This document shows, piece after piece, positions 44,545 through 52,279 of a stretch of 64,000 bases of DNA. A model generated the notes under the pieces. It saw only the letters and a list, made by a program, of their open reading frames with translations, made no database searches and was not told where the DNA came from. Position 1 is the stretch's first letter, and each line of letters begins with the position of its first letter. This DNA comes from JBCDKH01 sp964388485 (lineage in GTDB: Bacteria; Planctomycetota; Phycisphaerae; Tepidisphaerales; Tepidisphaeraceae): NCBI GenBank assembly GCA_964388485.1, contig CAYMAS010000003.1:92486-156485 (forward strand). The letters are read 5' to 3'. A program made the translations under genes and the position numbers.

Positions 44545-44808
44545 CTATAGACCAGCCTCGTTCTTAAAGCTGGCAAGGTCTTCCTCGAGTGCCTTCAGGT
44601 CGTAGTTCAGCGAAATGTCCCGCTCGTGCAACCACTCGAAGATCGCGACCCTCTCAACAGCGACATGCAGCGCCAGACGGCCGATACTTATGGCATCGCT
44701 ACGATATAGATCAATCGCAACGGCCTCGGCGACGCTTGCGGAGACGTCTGCGTATGCGTTGCGTGCATCCTCTTCGATACCATCCGGCAGGTTGATAGTC
44801 AGGCTCAT
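44545..44808 (-). CDS. UPF0175 family protein (antitoxin-like)
   Basis: An 87-residue protein with the UPF0175 pattern: INLPDGIEEDARN at the start, VAEAVAIDLYRSDAISIGRL, a HTH-like stretch (VERVAIFEWLHERDI), and LNYDLKALEEDL at the end. UPF0175 genes often precede a PIN or other toxin, but no toxin follows here. It lies in the same low-GC patch as the Mrr-N-like gene and may be a defence-island remnant. The start is ATG 44808. Confidence 0.82.
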   Translation of the reverse strand: MSLTINLPDGIEEDARNAYADVSASVAEAVAIDLYRSDAISIGRLALHVAVERVAIFEWLHERDISLNYDLKALEEDLASFKNEAGL

Positions 44809-44830
44809 GGCATCACCATCTTACGAAGCA

Positions 44831-45853
44831 TCAGGCTAGTCGTAATCCGACTGTTGCCGCGGCGGGATCCTCGGCTCTCGTCACGCAACTCGTCGCCGCC
44901 ACCGCGGTGACGCCGGTGGACCAGACCTCGCCCACGTTGTCGGGCGTGATGCCGGCGATGGCAACCGTCGGCAGCAGGTCCATCCAGGCGGCTTCTTTCG
45001 CGTAATGCAGTCCGGGCAGGATGTCCCGCGGCTTGGTCGGGCTCGGGAAGACCGGGCCGACGCCGACGTAGTCGGCGCCGGCTTGCCAAGCCGACTTCAA
45101 CTGCTCGGCCCCGTGCGTGCTGACGCCGATGACCTTGTCCGGGCCGATCAGCCGGCGGACGTCGCGGACGGGCAGGTCGCCTTGGCCCACGTGGACGCCG
45201 TCGGCACCCGAGAGCATCGCGATGTCCGGGCGGTCGTTGATGATCGAAATCACGTTCCGGCTCCGGCACAAGTCGACCAGCCACGTCGCCCGCCCCAACA
45301 GCTCTCCCGCGGGCAACTCGGGTTCTCGAAGTTGCAAGCAATCTGCACCGCCGTCAATCGCCTGTTCGGCCGTCCACCGCCAGTCTCCTCGGCAGACAGA
45401 TTCGGTGATGAGCACGTACACCCGCACCTTGTCGAACACGCCCCGCGGCCGACTTCGGGCGAGCAGCGACCGCTCGTGCTCGTAGAGCCGATACCGAAGC
45501 TGCTTCACCACCGCTGCCACGTGGCCGTCGAGCGTCTTCGTCACCTCCTCGATCACCCGCATCGCCTCGCCGGCCCGCTTGCCCGCGGCGACGGCGACGG
45601 CTGCCAACGACTCGCGTGTCGCCTCGCTAGTCGTCGTCATGGATGTGCCGACGTCGCCCGGCGTGTCGCGATGGGCAACGGCCTTCGTCGCCAGGTCGGC
45701 GGTCGCGCCGGCGAGGTCGTGCCGCAGCCCCTTAAGGTCGGCGGCGAGCCCGGCGTCGTTCAGGCCCAGACGCGCGTGGTCTTCCATCGTCCGCAGTGCC
45801 TCGCGGCATCGGTTGAGGTTCGCGTCGAGGATGCGGAGGGCAGCAATTTCCAC
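44831..45853 (-). CDS. thiE: Thiamine-phosphate synthase with N-terminal ThiD2 domain
   Basis: A 340-residue two-domain protein. Residues about 1-135 are a ThiD2-like domain (RILDANLNRCREALRTMEDH, then RESLAAVAVAAGKRAGEAMRV). The ThiE TIM barrel follows from about 145: VLITES, GGADCLQLREPELPAGELL, NDRPDIAMLSGADGVHVGQ, VSTHGAEQL, ADYVGVGPVFPSPTKP and IAGITPDNV. It couples hydroxymethylpyrimidine diphosphate to thiazole phosphate. There is no room for a TPP riboswitch: its start is 39 bases from the divergent methyltransferase start. Confidence 0.95.
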   Translation of the reverse strand: MEIAALRILDANLNRCREALRTMEDHARLGLNDAGLAADLKGLRHDLAGATADLATKAVAHRDTPGDVGTSMTTTSEATRESLAAVAVAAGKRAGEAMRVIEEVTKTLDGHVAAVVKQLRYRLYEHERSLLARSRPRGVFDKVRVYVLITESVCRGDWRWTAEQAIDGGADCLQLREPELPAGELLGRATWLVDLCRSRNVISIINDRPDIAMLSGADGVHVGQGDLPVRDVRRLIGPDKVIGVSTHGAEQLKSAWQAGADYVGVGPVFPSPTKPRDILPGLHYAKEAAWMDLLPTVAIAGITPDNVGEVWSTGVTAVAATSCVTRAEDPAAATVGLRLA

Positions 45854-45872
45854 AGCTGCAGGTTATGGGACG

Positions 45873-45890
45873 CAGGTGCCGATGCACCTG
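45873..45890 (+). promoter_or_regulatory. Inverted repeat immediately before the methyltransferase start
   Basis: CAGGTGC-CGAT-GCACCTG, a perfect 7-bp inverted repeat with a 4-base centre, ends two bases before the methyltransferase ATG and lies in the 39-bp gap to thiE. As RNA it would sequester the translation start; as DNA it is a classic operator shape covering both promoters. Confidence 0.55.
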
Positions 45891-45892
45891 AC

Positions 45893-47008
45893 ATGCCCGC
45901 GACTGCCCACAAGACGAAGACGCCCCGCGACCTCGCCGATCGCCGAAAGACCCACCAGAAGGGCCTGGGGGCCGTCAAAAAGGCGGCGAAGTCGCAAAAG
46001 CCCGGCGTGGTGGGCCGGATCGCTCCACGCCTTTACGATGACAGAGGCGTGCCGGTAACGAACCAGATCATCCAGGGCGACTCGACCGAGCTGCTCAAGA
46101 ACGGCCCCGCCGGCTGGGTCGACCTCGTCTTCGCCGACCCGCCCTTCAACATCGGCTACCTCTACGACGGCTACGAAGACCTCAAGCCCGCCGAGCAGTA
46201 CGTCAAGTGGTGCAGCGAGTGGATGAAGGCCGTCCAACACGCGCTCAAAGACGACGGCAGCTTCTTCATCGCCATCGGTGACGACTATGCGGCTGAGTTG
46301 TGCGTCGAGGCCAAGAAGCTCGGCTTCACGATGCGCAACTGGATCATCTGGCACTACACCTTCGGCCAGCAGCCCAAGCACAAGTTCGCCCGCAGCCACA
46401 CGCACATCCTCTACTTCACCAAGGATCCCAAGAAGTTCACCTTCAACGGCGACGACGTCCGCGTGAAGAGCGCCCGCCAGACCATCTACAACGACCCCCG
46501 CGCCAGCAAGAAGGGCAAGCTGCCCGACGATACCTGGTACCTGCGTCCGCAGGAAGCACAAGGCGAGCTCTTCGAGCCGGGCGACGATGTCTGGAACGAG
46601 TCACGCGTCTGCGGCACGTTCAAGGAGCGGGAAGGCTGGCACGGCTGTCAGATGCCGATCGCCGTGCTCGACCGCATCATCAAGGCCGCGAGTCATCCCG
46701 GAGACGTCGTGCTCGACCCGTTCAACGGCAGCGGCACGACGTGCCTGAGCGCCGCCTTGCTCGGCCGGCAGTACGTCGGGATCGAGCTCAACGAGGACTA
46801 CGTCGAACTCGCCCGCAAGCGGGTCGCCCACGCGCTCGAAGGCGTCGAAGACCTCAAGGTCGCCAACGGCCCCGGCGCGACGGCCGGCACGTTCGAGTTG
46901 GCCAAGATCCTCGAGCACGTGACGGACCCGAACCGGGCCAGCAAGGTGCAAACGGACACCGACGCCCTGGGCCGGCCACGCGTGGCGCGGCGGAAGAAGT
47001 CTGCGTAG
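45893..47008 (+). CDS. Orphan beta-class DNA methyltransferase (N4-cytosine/N6-adenine)
   Basis: A 371-residue enzyme. Motif IV FADPPFNIGYLYDGYEDL comes at about residue 80 and motif I (DPFNGSGTTCLSAALLGRQY) at about 280, the order of beta-class methyltransferases. HAxxYFTK-like HTHILYFTKDPKKFTF lies between. DPPF instead of DPPY is acceptable for N6A/N4C enzymes. An N-terminal lysine-rich segment of about 45 residues precedes the catalytic domain. ATG 45893 was chosen; a far longer frame runs antisense through thiE. No endonuclease gene is adjacent. Confidence 0.93.
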   Translation: MPATAHKTKTPRDLADRRKTHQKGLGAVKKAAKSQKPGVVGRIAPRLYDDRGVPVTNQIIQGDSTELLKNGPAGWVDLVFADPPFNIGYLYDGYEDLKPAEQYVKWCSEWMKAVQHALKDDGSFFIAIGDDYAAELCVEAKKLGFTMRNWIIWHYTFGQQPKHKFARSHTHILYFTKDPKKFTFNGDDVRVKSARQTIYNDPRASKKGKLPDDTWYLRPQEAQGELFEPGDDVWNESRVCGTFKEREGWHGCQMPIAVLDRIIKAASHPGDVVLDPFNGSGTTCLSAALLGRQYVGIELNEDYVELARKRVAHALEGVEDLKVANGPGATAGTFELAKILEHVTDPNRASKVQTDTDALGRPRVARRKKSA

Positions 47009-47255
47009 GACCCGCTATCGCCGGTCTTGGTGGTCGCTTGAACCCGCAACGTCAAGAACGAGGTTTCTCGTGTTGCTCGGGATGACCAAGTGGGCACGAA
47101 CCGTGCAATCGGCTCCAGGCGATAGTCTGTTCCAGGCGATCTTGCACGAGTTTCGCGATCCACACCGGCGAGCTGAGACGGTTGATGAAACGAGAGGCGG
47201 CGACGTCAGGTTATGGACGCCGCCGCTTCTAATAATCGCCTCGTCATTCAATAGC

Positions 47256-48158
47256 TCAAGGCTGGTAGGTAAAGGTTCCGCCTTGTGCGAAAACTTCACT
47301 GACATCGGTGTAGCCGGGAGCACGGACGGCGGTGTAGGCCTCCGTAACGCTCACCTTCTCGACGTGGCCGTCGACGAAGAGCATGTTCATCGCACGCTCG
47401 GTCATCGACTCCCGCTTCTCAAGATCTCGATTGTGGCGGTTGGCGTCAACTTGGAAGAACGGATTGCCCGACCAGAGGCTTTCGGTGAAGTGGAAGGGGT
47501 CGGTACGATCTGCGTTGTAGTCGAAGGTTGCCGGTGCGTAAATCTGGTATCGCATGGCGTCGGCGACGAGAGCTTTCTGTGCTCCGTCGCGGCCCCAAGT
47601 CGTCATCTTGTGGTACTTGCCAGCGACGCCGGTGGTCAGCGTGGCCAACATCTCCAGATCGCCCGTTCCCCAAAAAGACGCTCCGGTCGGGTAGTACTGC
47701 ATTCCGTAGCCGGTGTAGACGCGGTCTTCAAAGTCAGAGGCGCCGTACGCGGTCGAACCATCCCATTCTGGGCAGCCCCAGAAGATGCTTCGTTCACGTA
47801 GCTTCTCGATGTCTTCGATGTCGTCGATCTCATCGTTCTCGATGTACTGAGCGATAAAGTCACTCCAACGACGTTCGCCTGTTCCGAAGTCGCGGAGATC
47901 TTGTCTTGGGTTCGACGCGTCCTGGTTCGGCATGTGCCGAGCGACAGGGAACGTGTTGTCGTACGCGATGCCGTAAAGGTTGAAGCCGTTGCCTACTTCA
48001 CGAAGAGAAGCGGCACACGCGGTCGCGTTGGCACTCTTGCGGGCACTCGACAGCGTCGGCAGCAGGATGCCCACCAGCAGGGCGATGATGCCGATGACGA
48101 CGAGGAGCTCGACCAGCGTGAAGCCGCGGCGACGTCCGATGGGATGCAAGTAAGGCAT
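47256..48158 (-). CDS. Prepilin-type N-terminal cleavage/methylation domain protein (pseudopilin)
   Basis: A 300-residue protein. The leader RRRGFTLVELLVVIGIIALL is the type IV prepilin signal, cleaved after Gly with Glu+5. It is followed by LPTLSSARKSANATACAASL, the planctomycete pattern. Near the end is NMLFVDGHVEKV, the H-x-G-type motif of the DUF1559-related C-terminus. It is likely a pseudopilin of a type II secretion-like or planctomycete-specific system. ATG 48158 (MPYLHPIGRRRG) was preferred to an upstream start at 48212. Confidence 0.9.
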   Translation of the reverse strand: MPYLHPIGRRRGFTLVELLVVIGIIALLVGILLPTLSSARKSANATACAASLREVGNGFNLYGIAYDNTFPVARHMPNQDASNPRQDLRDFGTGERRWSDFIAQYIENDEIDDIEDIEKLRERSIFWGCPEWDGSTAYGASDFEDRVYTGYGMQYYPTGASFWGTGDLEMLATLTTGVAGKYHKMTTWGRDGAQKALVADAMRYQIYAPATFDYNADRTDPFHFTESLWSGNPFFQVDANRHNRDLEKRESMTERAMNMLFVDGHVEKVSVTEAYTAVRAPGYTDVSEVFAQGGTFTYQP

Positions 48159-48347
48159 GAGCAAATGGGTTCGGGAACTCGAATCGGGACGGAGCAAACC
48201 GTTGCTCGGCACCCGCGACCCCTTCTGGATGTGCCAGCGAGTCGATGAAGACGCCTCGGGTCACGCTTCTAGAAGGGCCAGTCTTATAGAAGCTTGTGCC
48301 GGATCATCGCACAAGTTGCAAAGCGAATCAAGGGGTAAGAAAGCAAC

Positions 48348-48369
48348 GGACCGGCCGTTGAGCCGGTCC
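48348..48369 (-). terminator. Hairpin downstream of the second PEP-CTERM gene
   Basis: GGACCGGC and GCCGGTCC form an 8-bp stem with a 6-base loop. On the minus strand it is followed by GTTGCTTTCTTACC, moderately T-rich, so a rho-independent terminator for the PEP-CTERM gene (stop at 48414) is reasonable. Confidence 0.65.
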
Positions 48370-48413
48370 GAGGGGGTTCGGTGGGGTTCGGTGGGGTCGG
48401 TGACCTTCAAAAG

Positions 48414-49121
48414 CTACTTCCGGCGACGCAGCAGCCCCAGGCCCGCCAGCCCCAGCAGCGATGCGGAGGCCGGCTCGGGGATGGGGCTGACGTACTCCCA
48501 CATGACGCCGTAACCACGCATCGAGACGAAGCCGGGCGTACCCGGGTGCGACTGGACGACGGTGTAGGTGGCGGTCGGGTTCTCGATGGCGACGGTGCCG
48601 ACGAGCTCCCACAGGCCGATGGCCTTGCCGGTGTCGAGGCCGAAGTCGGCGCCGTCGGAGTCCTGGTCAACGGTGTAGACGGCGTCGCCCTGGTCGCCCG
48701 AGGCGGTGAAGGTGACGGGTTGGCTGCTGACGTTGTCCGACTGCGGGTAGGTCGCGTAGACGTTGTAGAAGCCGGCCGTGCCGCCGACGAGGCCGGTGGC
48801 GGTCAGGGGCGCGGGATCCCAGAAGCTGTTGAGAACGGTGCCGGGCGTGAAGACGGTGTTGTCCGCGTCGACGGCGGGGGTGAAGCTGAAGGTGTACTCG
48901 TCGGAGGTGCCGTTGCCGCCGAAGATGGAATCGCCGCCGGGGGTGGTGCCGGGGGCACTGACGCCGGACGACGAGGAGGAAGCCACGGAGCCGCCGGGGC
49001 CGGTGTAGGCGTAGTTGCCGGGGGCTTTAGCGGCATTAGCTTCGACGATGAAGGCCGCCTGGGCTGAGGCGGCGAGCGAAGCGACAGCGGCCGCAGCCGC
49101 GAGGGTGGTCAGTTTGTGCAT
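48414..49121 (-). CDS. PEP-CTERM sorting domain protein
   Basis: A 235-residue exported protein. The signal peptide is MHKLTTLAAAAAVASLAASA. The body is Ser/Gly/Thr-rich with beta-like strands (AGFYNVYATYPQSDNVSSQP, then VYTVDQDSDGADFGLDTGKA). The C-terminus is IPEPASASLLGLAGLGLL plus RRRK, a PEP-CTERM signal. ATG 49121 is preceded by GGGAGACACA, a good ribosome-binding site. There is no enzymatic motif; it is probably a surface or matrix protein. Confidence 0.9.
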   Translation of the reverse strand: MHKLTTLAAAAAVASLAASAQAAFIVEANAAKAPGNYAYTGPGGSVASSSSSGVSAPGTTPGGDSIFGGNGTSDEYTFSFTPAVDADNTVFTPGTVLNSFWDPAPLTATGLVGGTAGFYNVYATYPQSDNVSSQPVTFTASGDQGDAVYTVDQDSDGADFGLDTGKAIGLWELVGTVAIENPTATYTVVQSHPGTPGFVSMRGYGVMWEYVSPIPEPASASLLGLAGLGLLRRRK

Positions 49122-49587
49122 TGTGTCTCCCGAAGGTGGTGGACTAGAACGAAACCCGGCTGGGGCACTCCCAGAGGCAGAACGCGTTGCTCGAGTACCC
49201 ACGGGCACGCGCTCGGCGTCATCGGTATTCTATAACCATTTCGTCAAGGTGCAAATGAAGCGGTATCGCTGTTGCAACAGCTAAAGCGGGAGCCGTCTGG
49301 CTCTCACTCACTTATCGAATGAACGGTGCACCTTTGGGGGAGCGGGGGAGGGAGCGGGGGAGCGGCGGAGCTTGCTCCGCAATTCGGAAGTGTCTGCACC
49401 CTCTATTGCGGAGCAAGCTTCGCCGCTCCGGCAGAAGTCGCGTCAGTCCGGGTTCGCCAGCGGCTGTCGCTCCCTTGCATGCGACGGCTTGGGAGCTCGC
49501 AAGCGGCAAAGGGTCGGTCCGCGGCTTGAAGCTTCGTGCACCGATCAAGGCCCGTCATCCTGCGCGAGCGGAGCGGGTCCACAGGAC
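49122..49587. other. 466-bp intergenic region rich in repeats
   Basis: It holds the promoter of the PEP-CTERM gene, a G-rich run (GGGGGAGCGGGGGAGGGAGC at about 49336-49360), a REPIN-like inverted pair and a fragment of the GTCATCC repeat near 49555-49580. No gene is credible here; the open frames across it are low-complexity. Confidence 0.6.
49360..49429. repeat. REPIN-like pair of inverted REP palindromes
   Basis: GAGCGGCGGAGCTTGCTCCGCAAT (described in two parts: head GAGCGGCG and palindrome GAGCTTGCTC) at 49360-49383 faces its near-perfect inverse at 49405-49429 across 21 bases. The half-unit shares GGAGCGGC-N3-GCTTGC with the repeats flanking the RAYT gene at 60930-61650. Two inverted REPs with a short spacer are the definition of a REPIN. 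Confidence 0.75.
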
Positions 49588-50808
49588 TCAATAGAGAAGG
49601 AACGGTTCCCGAGCGATGCGGAAGGCCAGGGCTTCCGCTCGCTCCTGTTGGAGCCGTTGCTCCAGGCCGTTGCCGCTCATCATCGCCTCGCGAATCGCGG
49701 TACTGCCGGTCACTTTGTCGAACATCGCATGGCGATTCTCTGCCGCGGCGAACACGGCGGCGCTGCCGACGGCCTCGAGGATGCGGAAGTTGATCTCGTA
49801 CAGATTCGCCTCCGTCGTCGGGTCCACGACCAGTTGCACGCCCATGCACAGCTCGCCCTGGTGCGTCGCGTAGTAAGGCCGGAAGTAGACCGGGACGAAC
49901 GTCAGGCCGTAGGTGCCGATCTGCTCGTTGAGCGTTGCGGCGAGTTCTTCGGCCTGGATGTCGGGGTCGCCGACGATCTCGAACGGCAGCGTGTAGCCGA
50001 CGCCGTTGGAGATCTGCCCGAGTTCGCCCAGAATGCCGGTGGCGGCGTAGCCCCAGCAGCTGCTGGCGTGGGGGATGTGCGGACTGGTCGGCACCCACTT
50101 GAGACCCGTGTCGCTCCACATCGTGTCACGCGTCCAGCCGTCCATCTTCACGACGCTCAGCCCGTCCCAGTCGGGGGCGTTGCGACTGGCGATAAGCTGC
50201 GCCAGCTCGCCGGTCGTCATGCCGTGGACATACGGGATGTTGATGGCGCTGACGAAGCTTTCCTGCTCCGGATCGACCAGGCCGCCTTCGATGCGGTTGC
50301 CGCCGATGGGGTTGGGGCGATCGAGGACGACGAGCGGCTTGTCCGCCGCCGCCATGCCGTCGATGACGGCTTCGAGGGTGCTGATGTAGGTGTACGACCG
50401 GCTGCCGATGTCCTGCAGGTCGTAGAGCATGACGTCGATCGGCTCGAGCATCTCGGGTGTCGGCTGACGCGTGGCGCCGTAGAGCGAGTAGATCGGCAAG
50501 CCGGTGCGGCGATCGGTTTGGTTGTCGACCTGGTCGCCCGCGTAGATGTCGCCGAAGACGCCGTGCTCCGGGCCGTAGAGCGCGACGAGGTTGACGCCCT
50601 TGGCCCGCAGCACGTCGGCCGTGTGCTGCAGATCACCGGTCCGGCTGGCGGCGTGCGCGACGAGCCCGACGCGTCGGCCTTCGAGCGATGCGAAGCCCTT
50701 CTCGGCCAAGACGTCGATGCCCAGCTTCGTCTGGCCCCACGCCGGCGATGCGAGACAGATGAACACGAGGAACACGAGGCACGCGACGAAGCGGATTGGG
50801 CAGGGCAT
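49588..50808 (-). CDS. DUF1343 / NamZ family exo-beta-N-acetylmuramidase
   Basis: A 406-residue secreted protein with a signal peptide (FVACLVFLVFICLASPAWG). The NamZ pattern is complete: GLVAHAASRTGDLQHTADVL, ALYGPEHGVFGDIYAGDQVD, YSLYGATRQPTPEML, DVMLYDLQDIGSRSYTYIST, VVLDRPNPIGGNRIEGGLVD, and PHIPHASSCWGYAATG. The characterised enzyme removes terminal MurNAc from peptidoglycan fragments. It may recycle cell-wall material. ATG 50808 (MPCPIRFVACL) fits the signal peptide; ATG 50835 is possible. Confidence 0.93.
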   Translation of the reverse strand: MPCPIRFVACLVFLVFICLASPAWGQTKLGIDVLAEKGFASLEGRRVGLVAHAASRTGDLQHTADVLRAKGVNLVALYGPEHGVFGDIYAGDQVDNQTDRRTGLPIYSLYGATRQPTPEMLEPIDVMLYDLQDIGSRSYTYISTLEAVIDGMAAADKPLVVLDRPNPIGGNRIEGGLVDPEQESFVSAINIPYVHGMTTGELAQLIASRNAPDWDGLSVVKMDGWTRDTMWSDTGLKWVPTSPHIPHASSCWGYAATGILGELGQISNGVGYTLPFEIVGDPDIQAEELAATLNEQIGTYGLTFVPVYFRPYYATHQGELCMGVQLVVDPTTEANLYEINFRILEAVGSAAVFAAAENRHAMFDKVTGSTAIREAMMSGNGLEQRLQQERAEALAFRIAREPFLLY

Positions 50809-50912
50809 CAGGCCATCATCCGGCGGATCGGGCAAGATGCAATGGCCGACAGATGGAACGTGCGTGGCCTTCGCCGGTTGTCGCTTGCGTCGCCACCGGC
50901 GAGGGTGTCCTC

Positions 50913-51701
50913 ATGCCGCAGTACACGCACCCTGTTTATCGCCGTTTGGCGCTTGTGTTCGACTTCGACAAGACGCTTGCCGGCGACAGCTTCGATGCAG
51001 TGCTCGACCTGCTCGGCGAGAGTCGTGACGACTTTGTGGAGCACCGCCGCACGCCGAAGATCAAGGACGGATGGGACCCGGTGGCCGCGCGGTTCCAGTC
51101 GCTCGTCGAGCTGTCGCAGGAGCGTCGGCGTGAGGGAAAGGAGCCCGTGACGGCTCGGACGCTAAAGGAGGCGGGCCGGGTGCTCGAGGTGTTCGACGGC
51201 GTGCCGGAGATGTTCGGCCGACTGCGTGACGCGGCGGCGGAGGTGATGGACGGGCTGGGCGAGGTGACGGTGGAGTTCCACATCCTTTCGAGCGGGTTGG
51301 CGGAGATCATCCGGGGCACGTCGATCTACGACGAATTCGATTCCGTCGCCGCCGGCGAATTTGCGACAGACGACGACGGGGCCATCAAGGCGGCGAAGCG
51401 GATTATCAGCCACGTCGAGAAGACGCGTTACTGCCACGCGATCGCCCGCGGCGACACGCCGATCGAGGACGTCGCGACGCGTCCGGTTGACTTGCACACG
51501 CGGCTGCCGGAGGAAGAGACGCACGTGCCGCTGACGCAGATGGTCTACTGCGGCGACGGTGCCAGCGACGTGCCGGTCTTCAGCTTGATGAACCGTGACG
51601 GCGGCATCGGGCTCGGTGTCAAGCCGGGCGACGGCGACTGGTCGGCCGGCGATGACATGGCGAAGGGCCGACGCGTCCTCAACCTCGCCAAGCCCGACTA
51701 G
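50913..51701 (+). CDS. HAD-superfamily phosphatase, probably shortened by an in-frame TAG
   Basis: A 262-residue haloacid-dehalogenase-type hydrolase. Motif I is LVFDFDKTLAGDS, motif II ILSSGLAEII, and motif IV YCGDGASDVPVFSLM, which holds the metal-binding aspartates. A cap domain lies between I and II. After the TAG at 51699-51701 the same frame stays open and coding-like for 29 codons to a TGA at 51789-51791 (RPDGEMLLSLTHATKSICHR, then IALAAMSEA). A single TAC-to-TAG change would explain the shortening. All catalytic motifs lie before the stop, so the product may still work. The substrate is unknown. Confidence 0.88.
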   Translation: MPQYTHPVYRRLALVFDFDKTLAGDSFDAVLDLLGESRDDFVEHRRTPKIKDGWDPVAARFQSLVELSQERRREGKEPVTARTLKEAGRVLEVFDGVPEMFGRLRDAAAEVMDGLGEVTVEFHILSSGLAEIIRGTSIYDEFDSVAAGEFATDDDGAIKAAKRIISHVEKTRYCHAIARGDTPIEDVATRPVDLHTRLPEEETHVPLTQMVYCGDGASDVPVFSLMNRDGGIGLGVKPGDGDWSAGDDMAKGRRVLNLAKPD

Positions 51702-51807
51702 CGCCCGGACGGCGAGATGCTGCTCAGCCTCACGCACGCGACCAAGTCGATCTGCCACCGCATCGCCTTGGCCGCGATGAGCGAGGCGTGATCGGTCGTC
51801 GACGCGG

Positions 51808-52173
51808 CTACTTCAGCGGGTCGTGGCCCCAGTTCTTGAGGCTGTGGGTCCAGGTCATGTCCTCCAGCTCGCCGTCCGACTTGTCGGGCCGCTGCTTGGA
51901 GTGGCGGTTGATGTAGCCGACGACCTTCTTCATGTCGCCGTAGTCGTCGTCGTCGAGGTCGGCCTTCTTCTTGTCGCGGATCTTGAGGATCTTGCGGCCC
52001 ATCATGTGACCCGTCGACTCGCCGCCTTCTTCCTGATGACGGCCGGCTTCCTTGGACTCATCGGTCTCGAGCCATTCGTCGAGCTCCTTGGGCGTCATGT
52101 TGACCTTGTCGTTGAACTCGTGGTAGACGTCGTCGCGCTCGTCCTCGGGAACGTTGGGGCTTTTTTCGGCCAT
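51808..52173 (-). CDS. DUF3140 family protein
   Basis: A 121-residue, highly charged protein matching DUF3140: FNDKVNMTPKELDEWLETDE, then MGRKILKIRDKKKADL, DDDYGDMKKVVGYINRHSKQ, and the C-terminal DMTWTHSLKNWGHDPLK. Related proteins are described as DNA-binding or as stress-linked, but the role is unclear. ATG 52173 was chosen; a TTG three codons upstream is possible. Confidence 0.92.
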   Translation of the reverse strand: MAEKSPNVPEDERDDVYHEFNDKVNMTPKELDEWLETDESKEAGRHQEEGGESTGHMMGRKILKIRDKKKADLDDDDYGDMKKVVGYINRHSKQRPDKSDGELEDMTWTHSLKNWGHDPLK

Positions 52174-52225
52174 GCATACCAATCGTGCAACCGATGTGCC
52201 GCGCCCCGTTCAAACGTCGTGACAT

Positions 52226-52279
52226 CCCAGGCCCCGTCACCGGCCCAGGCCCCGTCACCGGCCCAGGCCCCGTCACCGG
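52226..52279. repeat. 18-bp tandem repeat (three units) overlapping the sugar dehydrogenase stop
   Basis: CCCAGGCCCCGTCACCGG is repeated exactly three times (52226-52243, 52244-52261, 52262-52279). The last unit includes the TGA (complement at 52273-52275) of the sugar dehydrogenase gene; the other two lie just past it. The repeat therefore probably arose from the gene's terminal codons. Confidence 0.92.

Noticed and set aside
45005..45892. Extended N-terminus of the methyltransferase reading antisense through thiE
   Set aside because: The ThiD2-ThiE protein on the minus strand has clear motifs; the methyltransferase catalytic domain starts well after ATG 45893.
45854..45892. TPP riboswitch before thiE
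   Set aside because: The gap to the divergent gene is only 39 bases and has none of the conserved TPP aptamer blocks.
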